From positions 225,272 through 289,271 of the forward strand of contig NZ_RDQG01000085.1 in assembly GCF_003697815.1 (NCBI RefSeq): a stretch of 64,000 nucleotides of DNA. The letters are read 5' to 3'. Shown in pieces: positions 53,755-62,984 of the stretch. Numbering within the stretch: position 1 is the stretch's first letter; each line of letters begins with the position of its first letter. This DNA is from Halalkalicoccus subterraneus. Lineage in GTDB: Archaea > Halobacteriota > Halobacteria > Halobacteriales > Halalkalicoccaceae. A program made the translations under genes and the position numbers. A model generated the notes under the pieces. That model did not search any database, had not been told where the DNA came from, and saw nothing but the letters and a program-made list of their open reading frames with translations.

Positions 53755-54276
53755 TTATTCTCCGTGTTTTGAGAGGTCGTTTAGCAGCTCTGGGTCAGTC
53801 TGAAACTTCACCACATTGTGGACTACGGAGTTACGAATGTTATCAATTACATCGCCATGTTCTTTGTAGAACTCGTGAATCCATCGTGATTCAGCCTGCC
53901 GATACGGGAACATCATCACTGATTTCCATTGGTACTCCCCATCAGAAAGGAAGTAAAAGAGAGTATGTTGATCATCACGAATGTATTCCATCGCATCACG
54001 CCAATTGTCCTTGAAGTTTTTAGGATTGAATTTGAATTCGAACAATCCGAATATGAAGTACTCTTCATTAGGAATGATCGCCTCGCGGAAGACGCCTTGC
54101 TGGCGCATCTTACGGATTGACTCGCTGACTGTCACATGCGAGACATCGATATTGTGCTCTTCTTCAAGCACCTCCGTTAGTTTGCGCGAGGAGATCTGTG
54201 GGTTCTTCGAGAGCTCACGAAGAATGACAACGTCGCGATCCTTGAATTCCCAATCTGGTGGGGTATCAGTGGGCAT
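53755..54276 (-). CDS. Winged-helix (Lrp-like) transcriptional regulator
   Basis: A 173-residue protein whose N-terminal domain is a winged helix: DRDVVILRELSKNPQISSRK, LTEVLEEEHNIDVSHVTVSE, SIRKMRQQGVFREAII. The C-terminal domain is alpha/beta with aromatic residues (FYFLSDGEYQWKSVMMFPYR) and is not a standard RAM domain I recognise. It is divergent from the TRAP-transporter operon across a ~490-bp AT-rich region, so it probably controls the transporter and the ThDP enzyme, and perhaps the beta-oxidation genes. Confidence 0.8.
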   Translation of the reverse strand: MPTDTPPDWEFKDRDVVILRELSKNPQISSRKLTEVLEEEHNIDVSHVTVSESIRKMRQQGVFREAIIPNEEYFIFGLFEFKFNPKNFKDNWRDAMEYIRDDQHTLFYFLSDGEYQWKSVMMFPYRQAESRWIHEFYKEHGDVIDNIRNSVVHNVVKFQTDPELLNDLSKHGE

Positions 54277-54768
54277 GTATTTAAATTTCGAGTGGTCAAT
54301 TGTGTCCGTTTCGAGTCAAAACAACTGATTCATGATACCATCTTTTAGCTCATAGTTAAAACTTTCTTTACGACTTTTGACGTATTCCGTTCTTATTACT
54401 AGGATTAGAAAGCTCTCAATATCATAAAACCAGAATTCATAGAGTAGAGGAAGATATCCACCGTGAGAGGAATTCAGGGATATTGCAAGATATTGTGGAT
54501 CTATCTTCGAATCTAGTCTCTATATTGGAATATATAAAAATCGATAGTAATGAAAAATATTCTTTTATTGATGGTTTAAAGATAATTCTGACAATTAGGT
54601 ATACTCTTCAATAGAAGAAATATCTATAACTTTTGAATTCCATAGTACATTTATAGAGAACAGCTAACCTATATAACCCATATACCCCAACAGTTATTAA
54701 CAATGGGGGAGGATACCCAATGAATATTAACAATGGTAACTAAAGAGGACCGAACTCGAAAACAGACG
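54277..54768. promoter_or_regulatory. Divergent AT-rich promoter region
   Basis: About 490 bases between the regulator and the TRAP operon. It holds several TATA-like boxes (TATATAAAAATC near 54530, CCTATATAACC near 54668) and a direct repeat, ATTAACAATGG, at about 54698 and 54726. No gene is seen. It is the probable control region of the TRAP operon. Confidence 0.55.
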
Positions 54769-55845
54769 ATGGGAGACACTCGCAATAGGATCGGACGGCG
54801 GGTATTTTTAGGGGCGACAGGTGCTGGTGCACTTGGCCTCGCTGGCTGTATCGGCGACAACGAACCCGAACAGATCGATGGCGGTGGTAATGAGGATGGT
54901 AACTCTTCAGAAGAGTCTCCAGAAGGTGCAACGACGTTACGGATGCGGACCTCTACGTCGACTACAGCTGCCTATGCCGGCAATCAGGGGATCGCGGCAG
55001 CTATCAACGAAAATACGGACGCGGTTTTTGTCGAGGCACAGACTAGTCCTGGCACTGAAGCAAATATTGGGGCGTTACAGAGCGGTGAGGCCGAGATGGT
55101 CTATATTCAAAATTGGTCCGCTGCAGACGTCAGAGAAGGAGCTGAGCCGTTTGGAGACCTTGATTTTACGATGAATCAGATCTTCCACTACTACGACCTG
55201 CCCTGGTTTTTCTGTACAGCGAATGAAGGGCTGGAATCACTTGCTGACATCGAGTCCGATACAACAATCTCACCAACGCCTAGAGGATCAGGAACCGCAT
55301 CAGCCCTTGAGCATGCACTTGAGTACGTCACAGAGGATTACGAACGCGTTAGCCAGAACTACGGACAACAAGCTAGTGCGATGAATGAAGGGCGTCTTGA
55401 TGTTGGCGTCGGAACCTATCTGAACTTCGAGATTGTTCCCGGCTGGCTTCAAGAAATGATGGGCACCGTCGACCTCCGAATTCTTGAGGTTCCTACCAAC
55501 GTAGTTGAAGCCTGGGAGAATGACGATCGTTTGATCGCGGAATCATTCCCTGGGTCTGACCTTGAAAACGCCGCCTTTGCTCCAGAAGAGGTCTGGAGTG
55601 TCGCGTTCTCGTACAATTTCGTAGGTCGGAATGACTTAGATTACGACGCAGTCTATGAGTTCCTTACTGTACTGTATGAGAATCGCGATGGATTGGCGGA
55701 ATACCATGCATTGTTGTCTCAGCTTGAAGAGGAATCATTCTGGATCCAAAATTCATATCAAAACGTGCCCTTCCACCCTGCAGCGGCCGACTTCTACGAA
55801 GAGATAGGCATCTGGAACGAGGAGTTTGAACGTGGAGAGGACTGA
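54769..55845 (+). CDS. TAXI-family TRAP transporter solute-binding lipoprotein
   Basis: A 358-residue extracytoplasmic binding protein. The N-terminus has a Tat-type signal (GRRVFLGATGAGALGLAGCIG) ending in a lipobox, LAGC, so it should be lipid-anchored outside the cell. The mature part has the TAXI pattern: TTAAYAGNQGIAAAINENTD, EANIGALQSGEAEMVYIQN, TISPTPRGSGTASALEHALE, and a late AAFAPEEVWSVAFSYNF. TAXI proteins bind organic acids. The start at 54769 gives a standard Tat n-region; an ATG 12 codons upstream is also possible. The permease gene follows after 4 bp. Confidence 0.9.
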   Translation: MGDTRNRIGRRVFLGATGAGALGLAGCIGDNEPEQIDGGGNEDGNSSEESPEGATTLRMRTSTSTTAAYAGNQGIAAAINENTDAVFVEAQTSPGTEANIGALQSGEAEMVYIQNWSAADVREGAEPFGDLDFTMNQIFHYYDLPWFFCTANEGLESLADIESDTTISPTPRGSGTASALEHALEYVTEDYERVSQNYGQQASAMNEGRLDVGVGTYLNFEIVPGWLQEMMGTVDLRILEVPTNVVEAWENDDRLIAESFPGSDLENAAFAPEEVWSVAFSYNFVGRNDLDYDAVYEFLTVLYENRDGLAEYHALLSQLEEESFWIQNSYQNVPFHPAAADFYEEIGIWNEEFERGED

Positions 55846-55849
55846 GATA

Positions 55850-57901
55850 ATGGCGGACCAGTCTAGCCTACCAGAATGGGTAACTCCGCTCAATGTTCTT
55901 CGAGCTTCTGTCTATCTACTTGGCATTACCTTCACACTGTATACAATCTACTATGCTTATTCGCTTTTCTTTATTCGACTTCGCTACTCGAATCTCTTTG
56001 TCGGAATGGGGATTGCGTTGTTCTATCTGGATTATGTCCGCGAATGCTACGAAACGCGTAATCAGACAACTAAGACTGCTATCGATAATACCGCTACGTC
56101 CGCGGGTGGTGGTAGTTCAACTGGAGTGATTAGTACACTTCGTTCAGTTGCTCACCGTATCGACCCACTAGTCGCAGTTGGACTTGCATTTCTTGCGCTC
56201 TGGTCAACTGCATACGTTGAGCTCAACTTCGATCGACTGTTCTACGACGCGCCGGTGGTCGGATACACGGAAACGGATCTATTGATCGGGGTCGCGCTAA
56301 TCGCACTCGCAGTCGACGCGACCCGGCGAGCGTTCGGGAACGTTATCGCCGCCGTTACCGTCGGAGCGATTCTTTACGCTCACTCGCTTGTCGGTCCGAA
56401 CATGCCCGGCGTTCTCCGGCATACCGGAATGAGCTGGGAGCAAATCGCCCGTGATGGCGCGATTGGTCTCACAGGAGTGTATCACGAGACGCTGATGGGT
56501 ATTGGCGCAACTTGGGTCGCAATTTTCATCATGTTTGCGGGGATCGCGAAGGCGTATGGACTAATGGACTTCGTTCTTGACGCTGGGCGCGAGATCGGAT
56601 CGAGCCTTCAAACTGGAATCGTCCAAGTCGCGGTGATTGCAAGCATGGTCATGGGTTCAATCACGGGTAGTGCCGCAGCGAACACCGCAACAACGGGTAG
56701 TTTCACCATTCCCATGCTCCAGGACCAAGGCGTTCGTGATGATTTCGCTGCCGCGATCGAGGGTGTCGCGAGTGCCGGCGGCCAAATGCTACCACCGGTT
56801 ATGGGCGTGGCGGCGTTTCTCATGGCGGATATCATTGGAGTTCCGTATGTCGATATCATCCGTGCAGGGCTGATACCGGCTACCCTGTTTTACTTCAGCG
56901 TTGGGATTGGCATCCATTTTGCAGTGTTAAAATTCGGATGGACGAACGAACAATTAACTGAGTTCGAACCACGCATCTTGTTACAAGGAATTCATTTCAC
57001 GATCCCTCTTGGAGTTCTGCTGTATACACTTGTTATTCTCCGGTTCACTCCATTGAGCGCCGGCATGTACACTATTTTCACGATCATGCTCGTCGTTCCA
57101 GCTCGAAACCTTCTTGTTGACGGTGCCTCCGGCAAGACCGTATCTAAAACGATCAAACAGACCATTGACGGACTCCATCAGGGTGGAGTTGAGATGGCCC
57201 CTCTTGTTGGTGTACTCGCAGCAATGGGAGTCATTATTGAGCTGCTCACACAAACAGGACTGGCCCAACGGGTGAGTACATTAATCGTTGGTCTCGGCGG
57301 TGGCTCGTTGTTGGTCGTCCTTTTACTGGCAATGCTTGCTAGCATTCTCTTTGGGCTCGGGATGCCGACGCCTGCAGCCTATATCCTCGTCGTGATTCTA
57401 GTTGCGCCGGGCGTTACCGCAATGAATGTCCCAGAAATCACCACCCATATGTTCGTTTTCTACTTTGCCATGCTGTCTGCAATCACTCCGCCAGTAGCGA
57501 TCTCTGTCGCTGTCGGCTCGCGGATCGCAGACACGAGTTTCACACGTTCCTGTCTACAGGCGCTTCGAATCGGTGCACCAGGGTTTGTCATTCCCTTTGC
57601 GTTCGTTACCAACAATAGTCTCATCTACTGGTCGCTGCCAATGACGCTAATAGCGTTCCCACTCGTACTTACGGGAACAATCGCGCTAACTGTCGCAACC
57701 GTTGGCTACGACGGCTCAAAGCGTCTAGGATACCTCCTTCGAGGGTTGTACGTCATACTTGCCTGCGGTGCGATGTTCGGGTCAGTCAGCCATATTATAG
57801 TGCAAGCAGTAGCAGCAGCAGCTATCCTCGCACTACTAACGTTCTCGAACGTCAAGAGCATCTCACAACTACCGATCCCATCGAAAATCAACCGACCATG
57901 A
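55850..57901 (+). CDS. TRAP transporter fused permease (4TM/12TM)
   Basis: A 683-residue membrane protein with about 17-18 helices: a DctQ-like N-terminal part fused to a DctM-like part. Signatures include MVMGSITGSAAANTATTGSF and TIPMLQDQGVRDDFAAAIEG, then SAGGQMLPPVMGVAAFLMAD, and later LFGLGMPTPAAYILVVILVA, all typical of TAXI-associated fused permeases. It imports an organic anion with Na+ or H+ together with the binding protein. Its last codons overlap the ThDP-enzyme start as ATGA, which links transport and metabolism of the same substrate. Confidence 0.92.
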   Translation: MADQSSLPEWVTPLNVLRASVYLLGITFTLYTIYYAYSLFFIRLRYSNLFVGMGIALFYLDYVRECYETRNQTTKTAIDNTATSAGGGSSTGVISTLRSVAHRIDPLVAVGLAFLALWSTAYVELNFDRLFYDAPVVGYTETDLLIGVALIALAVDATRRAFGNVIAAVTVGAILYAHSLVGPNMPGVLRHTGMSWEQIARDGAIGLTGVYHETLMGIGATWVAIFIMFAGIAKAYGLMDFVLDAGREIGSSLQTGIVQVAVIASMVMGSITGSAAANTATTGSFTIPMLQDQGVRDDFAAAIEGVASAGGQMLPPVMGVAAFLMADIIGVPYVDIIRAGLIPATLFYFSVGIGIHFAVLKFGWTNEQLTEFEPRILLQGIHFTIPLGVLLYTLVILRFTPLSAGMYTIFTIMLVVPARNLLVDGASGKTVSKTIKQTIDGLHQGGVEMAPLVGVLAAMGVIIELLTQTGLAQRVSTLIVGLGGGSLLVVLLLAMLASILFGLGMPTPAAYILVVILVAPGVTAMNVPEITTHMFVFYFAMLSAITPPVAISVAVGSRIADTSFTRSCLQALRIGAPGFVIPFAFVTNNSLIYWSLPMTLIAFPLVLTGTIALTVATVGYDGSKRLGYLLRGLYVILACGAMFGSVSHIIVQAVAAAAILALLTFSNVKSISQLPIPSKINRP

Positions 57902-59583
57902 CTTCCACAGGTGCAGAATGTTTCGTCGATGCGCTCGAACAGTATGGAGTCGAATACGTCTTTGGCAATCCAGGAACGACCGAGCTTCCGGTGTTGAAGG
58001 CACTTGCTGACAGTGATCTCGAATACATACTCGGACTCCACGAGGACATCGCAGTTGGCATGGCCGGCGGCTATGCTAGTACCCGGCGGTACCACGCCCA
58101 TAACGACGATAGCGTCCTACCAGTAGGCGTGGCGAACCTTCACCTCGCCCCCGGACTTGCCCATGGGTTAGGTAATCTCTACGCCGCGAGAATAGCGGGT
58201 GCACCAGTAGTCGTCACTGCCGGCAACCACAGTACCGATTTCCGCCATGAAGAACCAATTCTATCGGGCGATCTCGTGGGAATGGCCGAGGAGTTCACTA
58301 AGTGGAGTGCCGAAGTACTTGACGTGAAAGCGCTCCCATCGATGGTCCGACGGGCTTTTCGAGTCGCGCTTACTCCACCGACTGGCCCGGTTTTTCTCGG
58401 TCTACCGCTCAATACGATGATGGCCGAGACAGATGCTGAACCCGAACGGCTGGGCGAGATTCCCACTGCTGGCCGAGGAGACCGGACACAGATCCAGCGA
58501 GCCACACAGCTGCTTGTAGAGGCAGAGGAGCCGACGATGATCATTGGCGACCACGTCGCTCGTATGGGGCGTAACGCCGTCGAATCGGCAGTGAAGCTGG
58601 CCGAGGCAGCTGGACTTCGCGTTCACGGCGAAATTCTTTCCTCAGAGGTAAACTTCCCAACGGAGCACGACCAGTGGTTGTCGTACGTCCCACCGGATGA
58701 AAAGCTGGCTGGGAACCTCATGGATGTCGACACGCTGGTGTTTGCGGGCTGTTCGACCAACACAACCCTCGTCCGACACGAGAACCCGCTAGTCGATCGC
58801 GAGACGACATGTATCCACCTTGGACCGGACGCCTGGGAGCTGGGAAAGCACCAGCCTGCCGATGCCGCTGTGCTCGGTGATCCCGGCGAAGTCATGACCG
58901 AACTGGCTGATCACGTTGAGGAGCGGCTTGACGAAGGAATCCGTGTATCGCGAATCGAGCGTGTCGCTGACGCCCGCAAGTCGATTGCCTCGATCCTTAA
59001 CTCGACGGGAACAGGCGACGGGTCAGATGACCCACGTGCCTCGAAGGCCGAACTCGTTGATCAGCTTCGAGAGGCCGCTCCTGATGCCTACATTGTCGAC
59101 GAGGGCGTTACATCGAAGTATGCGCTATTAAACCGGTGGCCGCTCGAGGCGGAAGGAATAATTTCGAACAAGGGGGGCGGATTGGGGTACGGATTGCCGG
59201 CGGCGGTTGGGGCAGCAATTGCGGAGGATCAGCGCGAGACACCTCGTAACGTAATGGGATTTGTTGGCGACGGATCGTATCTCTACTACCCGCACGCGAT
59301 CCATACGGCGGCGCGTCATGATGTGAATTTATCAGTAGTTGTCGTGGATAACCGGAACTATCGCATTCTGAAGGACAATACCATCAAACTGTTCGGCGGT
59401 AGCGACGCAGACCACGACTATGTTGGTATGGACTTCGAGCCACCGGTGGACATTCCGGCCAACGCGGAGAGCCATGGAGCTGAGGGGCGATCGGTCGAAA
59501 CACCTGCCGACATCGCCCCCACGGTCGAAGACGCGCTTGCGGAGGGTGGACCGACTGTTATAGACGTGCTGGTTCACGACTGA
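57898..59583 (+). CDS. ThDP-dependent 2-oxoacid decarboxylase-like enzyme
   Basis: A 561-residue thiamine-diphosphate enzyme. N-terminal domain: YVFGNPGTTELP and LGLHEDIAVGMAGGYAS with the conserved cofactor-activating Glu. Its HLAPGLAHGLGNLYAAR resembles the active-site His segment of benzoylformate decarboxylase (NLHSAAG). C-terminal ThDP motif: FVGDGSYLYYP...DNRNYRIL (GDG-Nx). Candidate reactions are decarboxylation of an aromatic or branched 2-oxoacid, or carboligation. Coupling to the TRAP permease by a 4-bp overlap suggests it handles the imported acid. An acetolactate-synthase-like role is less likely by context. Confidence 0.88.
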   Translation: MTSTGAECFVDALEQYGVEYVFGNPGTTELPVLKALADSDLEYILGLHEDIAVGMAGGYASTRRYHAHNDDSVLPVGVANLHLAPGLAHGLGNLYAARIAGAPVVVTAGNHSTDFRHEEPILSGDLVGMAEEFTKWSAEVLDVKALPSMVRRAFRVALTPPTGPVFLGLPLNTMMAETDAEPERLGEIPTAGRGDRTQIQRATQLLVEAEEPTMIIGDHVARMGRNAVESAVKLAEAAGLRVHGEILSSEVNFPTEHDQWLSYVPPDEKLAGNLMDVDTLVFAGCSTNTTLVRHENPLVDRETTCIHLGPDAWELGKHQPADAAVLGDPGEVMTELADHVEERLDEGIRVSRIERVADARKSIASILNSTGTGDGSDDPRASKAELVDQLREAAPDAYIVDEGVTSKYALLNRWPLEAEGIISNKGGGLGYGLPAAVGAAIAEDQRETPRNVMGFVGDGSYLYYPHAIHTAARHDVNLSVVVVDNRNYRILKDNTIKLFGGSDADHDYVGMDFEPPVDIPANAESHGAEGRSVETPADIAPTVEDALAEGGPTVIDVLVHD

Positions 59584-59684
59584 AGTACTCGGCTGTCGAT
59601 TCATCGTGCTTGCCTCCTTGGACGAAATCACTCGTAGTGAGTGGAACTTGAGAGCTAAAGACCCCGTACCCGTCCCTCAGTCCC

Positions 59685-60836
59685 CTATTTCTTCGGCCGT
59701 GAGAACTCGATTGCTGCTCCTTGTCCGAACCCGACACACAGCGTTGCAAGCCCACGCTTGGCGTCGCGCTCGATTAGTTCGTGGACCAGCGTGACTGGCA
59801 ACCGTGCGCCGCTGGCACCCAGCGGATGACCCAGCGCAATTGCCCCTCCATTGACGTTGAACTTCTCGTCGGGGACGTCGAGCTGGCGCTGGCTGTAGAG
59901 CGTTTGGCTTGCGAACGCCTCGTTAAGTTCGACGAGGTCGTATTCGTCAATTTCCCGTCCTGTCCGTTCGAGAAGTCCCTTGGTCGCGGGCACAGGCCCA
60001 ATACCCATAATCGTCGGATCGACGCCCGCGACGTTGTTCGAGCCGACCTCCGCGAGCACCTTTAGGTCGTGATCCTCTGCGAACCCACGACTTGTTATCA
60101 GCGTCGCCGCGGCACCATCAGTGATCTGGGAGGCGTTGCCCGGTGTGACGGTACCATCATCCTTGAACACTGTGGGCAGCCCCGAAAGGGCCTCTATCGA
60201 AGTATCCCGGCGAATCCCCTCATCCTCGCTGACAGTACCGCTTTCGGTCTTAATGGGAACGATCTGGTCGTCAAAACGTCCAGAATCTGTTGCCTCGACA
60301 GCACGTTGGTGACTCCGTAGTGAGTACTTGTCTTGGGATTCCCGTGAAACGTCAAATTTTTTGGCCACATTTTCAGCGGTCATTCCCATCTCTAGTTCGC
60401 CGACATTGTACTGCTCTGCAAGCTGTGGGTGGAGGTTCTGATAGGACTGACCACCTTTTGGGACTCGACTCATTGATTCGACCCCGCCAGCAATGATTGC
60501 GTCGCGCTGGCCGGCGCGGATTGCATCAGAGGCAGAGATAATCGCCTGCATCGAAGAAGCACACCAGCGATTGATCGTCGTCGCAGGAGTTCCCTCACCA
60601 AGCTCTGAAAGTAGTGCGATAACACGCGCGACGTTATTGTCTTGTTCACCACGTTGCTGAGCACAGCCCCACATCAGGTCATCGATATCTTCGCCGCTGA
60701 GTCCGGTTTCCGTAAGTATCTCGTTGATTAACGGAATCGAGAGATTTTCGCTGCGGATATCGGCGAGTACACCGCCTTCTTTCCCTTGGGGAGTTCGAAG
60801 TGCTTGTACAATTACTGGAGTGGTATCTGCTTCCAT
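59685..60836 (-). CDS. Thiolase (acetyl-CoA C-acyltransferase)
   Basis: A 383-residue thiolase that splits 3-oxoacyl-CoA with CoA. Motifs: NRWCASSMQAIISASDAIRA with the nucleophilic Cys, GGVESMSRVP, NEAFASQTLYSQ, NVNGGAIALGHPLGASGARL (catalytic His) and TLCVGFGQGAAIEF (second Cys). It completes the beta-oxidation set of the island. It is transcribed towards the ThDP gene, from its own promoter. The ATG at 60836 (MEADTTPVIV) is taken; a codon three residues earlier is also possible. Confidence 0.93.
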   Translation of the reverse strand: MEADTTPVIVQALRTPQGKEGGVLADIRSENLSIPLINEILTETGLSGEDIDDLMWGCAQQRGEQDNNVARVIALLSELGEGTPATTINRWCASSMQAIISASDAIRAGQRDAIIAGGVESMSRVPKGGQSYQNLHPQLAEQYNVGELEMGMTAENVAKKFDVSRESQDKYSLRSHQRAVEATDSGRFDDQIVPIKTESGTVSEDEGIRRDTSIEALSGLPTVFKDDGTVTPGNASQITDGAAATLITSRGFAEDHDLKVLAEVGSNNVAGVDPTIMGIGPVPATKGLLERTGREIDEYDLVELNEAFASQTLYSQRQLDVPDEKFNVNGGAIALGHPLGASGARLPVTLVHELIERDAKRGLATLCVGFGQGAAIEFSRPKK

Positions 60837-60967
60837 ATTCCCCATTTGATTTTAACAAACTTAAGTATAACTACGGGAATATTTTTATAAGGTAGGTAAT
60901 ATTGGTATATAATTTACAATATGAGTAGTAGCAATCCTCGAATATCCAACCTATCAGCCAGATGCTT

Positions 60968-61205
60968 ACTGTTCCTGCAGGGATAACACAGAGTATCACG
61001 GGTCCGAGAGCTTCGGCTGCAACGAGTCCTTGAACGACTTCATGGATAGTTCCATCACCACCATAGACGGCAAGTAGGTCAACGCCGTCGGCTGCGGCCT
61101 GCTTAGCTAGTTCAATGCCGTGTTCGGCGTGATCGGTCTCAACGACCGAAAATTCATATGAAGAAGCGAGTTGGTAGGCCCGTTCGGCATGCCGCCACCA
61201 CCACT
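60968..61205 (-). pseudogene. Remnant of a diacylglycerol-kinase-family gene
   Basis: The minus strand reads WWRHAERAYQLASSYEFSVV, ETDHAEHGIELAKQAAADGV, DLLAVYGGDGTIHEVVQGLV and GPVILCVIPAGT. The GGDGT nucleotide-binding motif and PAGT are those of the DAGK/lipid-kinase catalytic domain. About 80 of ~300 codons remain, without a start, and the end is followed by unrelated sequence. Non-functional relic. Confidence 0.7.
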
Positions 61206-61484
61206 TACTGGACTTAAAACAAGGCGTCGTATCTCCTCTGTATCCCTACAGTAGTGAGATCATTCATTGACTACTACTCTTGATAGAACCTCCTGGTCGA
61301 GCTTCACTCATCAGAACTGAATCCAACGTCGTCTTATTATACGGCTTCCCAAGAAGCTCGATACCACCAAAAAGGCAGATCGTCTCACTTCTATCCTTTA
61401 TGAGAGGCGGGACGGCCTTCCAGAGTGCTGATAACGGATGGTGATATAGATTGCTAGTGTCCTCTGTGGAATCTTCTGTACTAC
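61206..61484. other. Intergenic, no gene recognised
   Basis: About 280 bases between the DAGK relic and the 3' end of the repeat protein. No coding frame or clear hairpin was seen. Confidence 0.4.
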
Positions 61485-62954
61485 TCAGTTCTTCTCACAC
61501 CTGCTTTCCTTTTCGGTGGTGTTCTCATCATCTCCAGTAACTGCCGTCGCTTCGGTTGCCTGCATATTCTCATTCAGCTGGAAATTCAACTGCTCAGCCA
61601 TTGCCTCTCCACAGCCCGTCGCAAATGCGATTGCTCCAAACTGCTCATTCACGTTCAACTGCTGGACGATCTGCAACTGATCGATCTCGATCTCAGCCAC
61701 TTGCTGTTCAACCTCGTCATCTCCATTCTCATACGCGATCGCCCACGACTCATCACCAGTCATATCTGCACCATTGAGCACTGCATTTGCGCTGTGAGTT
61801 CCGTCGTTACTATTTACGGCAGTGGCCGATGCAACTTGGGCGTTGAAATTCCCTTGGTAGCTTGCTTGTCGGGCTGTGGCCTCACTGTTCTCTAGCCCAA
61901 CAGCGATCGCCGCGTTCTGGAGGTTAATATTCTCCTGTCCAACACTCTGAACTTGCGAAATATTGGCTGCGGCTTCCTGTGTATTAGATTGGGTCGACCC
62001 GTCTGTCGAGTATGACAGCTTCTCACTCAGGAGCTCTCCACTCATATCAGCCTTTGCGACAACGCTGTCGACTGACATCGAATCGAAGTTGAGTGCCGTT
62101 GCAGTGGCGAGTTGTTCGTTTCGGTTTGACTGGAAGCTAAGCTGTTGGGCCTCTGCAACGCTGTGTTCTCCAACCGCGATCGCAATGGCAACGCCTTGTT
62201 CACTGACGTTCAGCTGTGTGATTTCTTGGCCCTGTTCAACGGAGGATTCAGCACTCTGACTGTTACCCTCGCCACTATTGACTGCAACAGTCCCAGCAGC
62301 TTGCAGGTTTTCGTTCTCCTGATAACTCAGCTGTGATGCCTGTGAACAACTTCCTCCCTCAGCAATCGCAACAGCCGTGTTCTGACTGTTGTAGTTAAGC
62401 TGATCAACTTCTTGGGTTTGCTCAATCGTTGCTTGAGACGACTGGTCCGGCTGATAGCTTTCGTCGCTGACGACCCAGCCGGAATATTCACGACACTCAG
62501 CCTCTTCAGCAAAAACAATATACGCGTTGTTAATATTGCTGAAAGTTTGGTTGTTCGTTTCCTGTTCTACATTAATTGACTCAGCACTTCCAGACTGGCT
62601 ATTTGAATTGGTTTGTTCAGCCGCTTGAATCGCTTCTGCTTCACCACCATTAACGGAAATGGCAACAGCATTGTTCTGCTGATTAACATCGATCTGCGTG
62701 ACATCCTGGTATTGGATGACTTGTGCAGACGCTTGCTGTGAGTCGGGGTGAATCTCGTCTCTATGGTCTTCAACCCACGAATCAAGCTCGTCTGAAGAAG
62801 AATCGGCACCGAAAACGAGGTAAAGGTCGCCTCTATTAGCAGTATCTGTATTATGGCTTCCAGTATGTGCACCTGAACGGCGAGTAGCCGTAGTTAGTAC
62901 ACTGGTACCAAGTCCAGTTGCTGCGAGTCCTTTGAGATAGCCTCTACGTTTCAT
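61485..62954 (-). CDS. Tat-exported protein with five curlin-like repeats
   Basis: A 489-residue secreted protein. The N-terminus MKRRGYLKGLAATGLGTSVL is a Tat signal. Five ~45-50-residue units follow, at about residues 78-124, 176-225, 238-288, 331-380 and 423-472 of this start. Each reads roughly Q-x-Q-x-V-x-Q-L-N-V-N-x-Q-N-x-A-I-A-x-A, then A-x-A-x-Q-x-S-x-Q-x-N-x-N-x-Q. Regular Gln, Asn and Ala spacing resembles curlin/CsgA repeats and predicts stacked beta-strands, perhaps an amyloid-like solenoid. Spacers contain YLVFGADSSSDE and YIVFAEEAE. No transmembrane anchor or PGF-CTERM is seen. No Csg secretion genes lie nearby. Function is inferred: extracellular fibre or adhesin. Confidence 0.7.
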   Translation of the reverse strand: MKRRGYLKGLAATGLGTSVLTTATRRSGAHTGSHNTDTANRGDLYLVFGADSSSDELDSWVEDHRDEIHPDSQQASAQVIQYQDVTQIDVNQQNNAVAISVNGGEAEAIQAAEQTNSNSQSGSAESINVEQETNNQTFSNINNAYIVFAEEAECREYSGWVVSDESYQPDQSSQATIEQTQEVDQLNYNSQNTAVAIAEGGSCSQASQLSYQENENLQAAGTVAVNSGEGNSQSAESSVEQGQEITQLNVSEQGVAIAIAVGEHSVAEAQQLSFQSNRNEQLATATALNFDSMSVDSVVAKADMSGELLSEKLSYSTDGSTQSNTQEAAANISQVQSVGQENINLQNAAIAVGLENSEATARQASYQGNFNAQVASATAVNSNDGTHSANAVLNGADMTGDESWAIAYENGDDEVEQQVAEIEIDQLQIVQQLNVNEQFGAIAFATGCGEAMAEQLNFQLNENMQATEATAVTGDDENTTEKESRCEKN

Positions 62955-62984
62955 GTCACTGTGGTTCGTCCTATTTTCTTTCAT

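Noticed and set aside
54698..54740. Repeated ATTAACAATGG considered as a start of a short tandem array or CRISPR-like repeat
   Set aside because: Only two copies, 11 bases each; more likely a promoter-region direct repeat.
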